The position numbers were made by a program, and so were the translations under genes. A stretch of DNA of 64,000 nucleotides. Origin: Quillaja saponaria. Lineage: Eukaryota > Streptophyta > Magnoliopsida > Fabales > Quillajaceae. Location of the stretch: assembly GCA_029379385.1 (NCBI GenBank), contig CM055605.1:10637001-10701000 (forward strand). Reading direction: 5' to 3'. This document shows, piece after piece, positions 63,571 through 64,000 of this stretch. Numbering within the stretch: the stretch's first letter is position 1; each line of letters starts with the position of its first letter. Under the pieces are notes generated by a model. That model ran no database searches, was not told the origin of the DNA, and saw only the letters and a program-made list of their open reading frames with translations.

Positions 63571-64000
63571 TCTGGGTATGAAAAGATTAAATGGTCTGGT
63601 GGCAAATGGAGAGGGAAATTAGGAGAGAGAAAGCTGGAGGCTATACCAACCTTTCAATCTTCTTCCACTCTATATTCTTCAAGGAAAATAAATCAATAAT
63701 ATAATTTAATTTAATTTATTTATTATTGTTTACTAGGAAAAAAATAAAATAGTATTAAATTTCCCTCCCTCCCTTTTTTTCTGGCATTGAAATTGGAACT
63801 TTAATAGAGACTAGAGAGGTAGAAAGAATGATTTATTTTAAAGAAAAAAATAATAGTTTGAGAGAAATTTATTATTATTTTTTAAATTCTGAAGTGAAAT
63901 AGGAATAGAATTGTTAAAATTAAAAATCTTACAAATAATTAATGAAATAGTGTATTGTATTATTATAATTATGTAAAATAATTTTATTATTATCAAATTT
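63571..64000. other. Upstream region of the GAMYB-like gene
   Basis: Very AT-rich right edge of the window, with no gene. It should contain promoter elements of the minus-strand MYB gene, none identified with confidence. Confidence 0.4.

Overview
The window is nuclear DNA of a flowering plant, most likely a woody eudicot. Evidence: AT-rich intergenic DNA, genes with short exons and GT-AG introns, plant-specific families (GAMYB with a miR159 site, an mTERF protein, a USP-kinase fusion), and plant Copia, RTE/L1 LINE, SINE, hAT and MITE repeats. Species cannot be read from the sequence. All exon maps were made by eye from splice sites, phase and family similarity.

Layout. 1-6360 (+): 3' part of an SPT6-like transcription elongation factor gene; the core exons are open but the Gly/Trp-rich tail is broken by frameshifts. 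7446-10492 (+): complete four-exon nascent polypeptide-associated complex alpha subunit gene. 14582-15754 (-): single-exon mTERF gene. 16925-17951 (-): short RTE-type LINE copy with target duplication. 18789-23356 (-): multi-exon gene for a small plant membrane protein, with a SINE in an intron. 23357-28056: AT-rich DNA with one LINE scrap. 28057-32637 (+): nine-exon gene for a receptor-like cytoplasmic kinase with an N-terminal USP-like domain. 58530-63570 (-): GAMYB-type R2R3-MYB gene with a conserved miR159 site and a frame-breaking 4-base excess in the last exon.

Between the kinase and MYB genes lies about 24.5 kb (32961-57431) that reads as one old Copia retrotransposon on the minus strand, flanked by CAACA, into which later elements fell. 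Its left LTR is split by a 2.7 kb non-coding element with 300-base terminal direct repeats. Its right LTR is split by a 5.7 kb L1-type LINE. Inside are a second Copia (43583-51319) with its own LTRs, part of a third (LTR and primer site at 43266-43540), a long-TIR MITE holding a hAT MITE, and, within the second Copia, a hAT element holding an LTR element that holds a TRIM-like unit. Target duplications support most layers.

The genes are ordinary single loci and do not form a pathway or cluster. I see no CRISPR array, tRNA or rRNA gene and no convincing novel system. The most notable points are the nested repeat stack, the truncated GAMYB frame, and the SPT6-like gene that has lost its Argonaute-hook-like tail.
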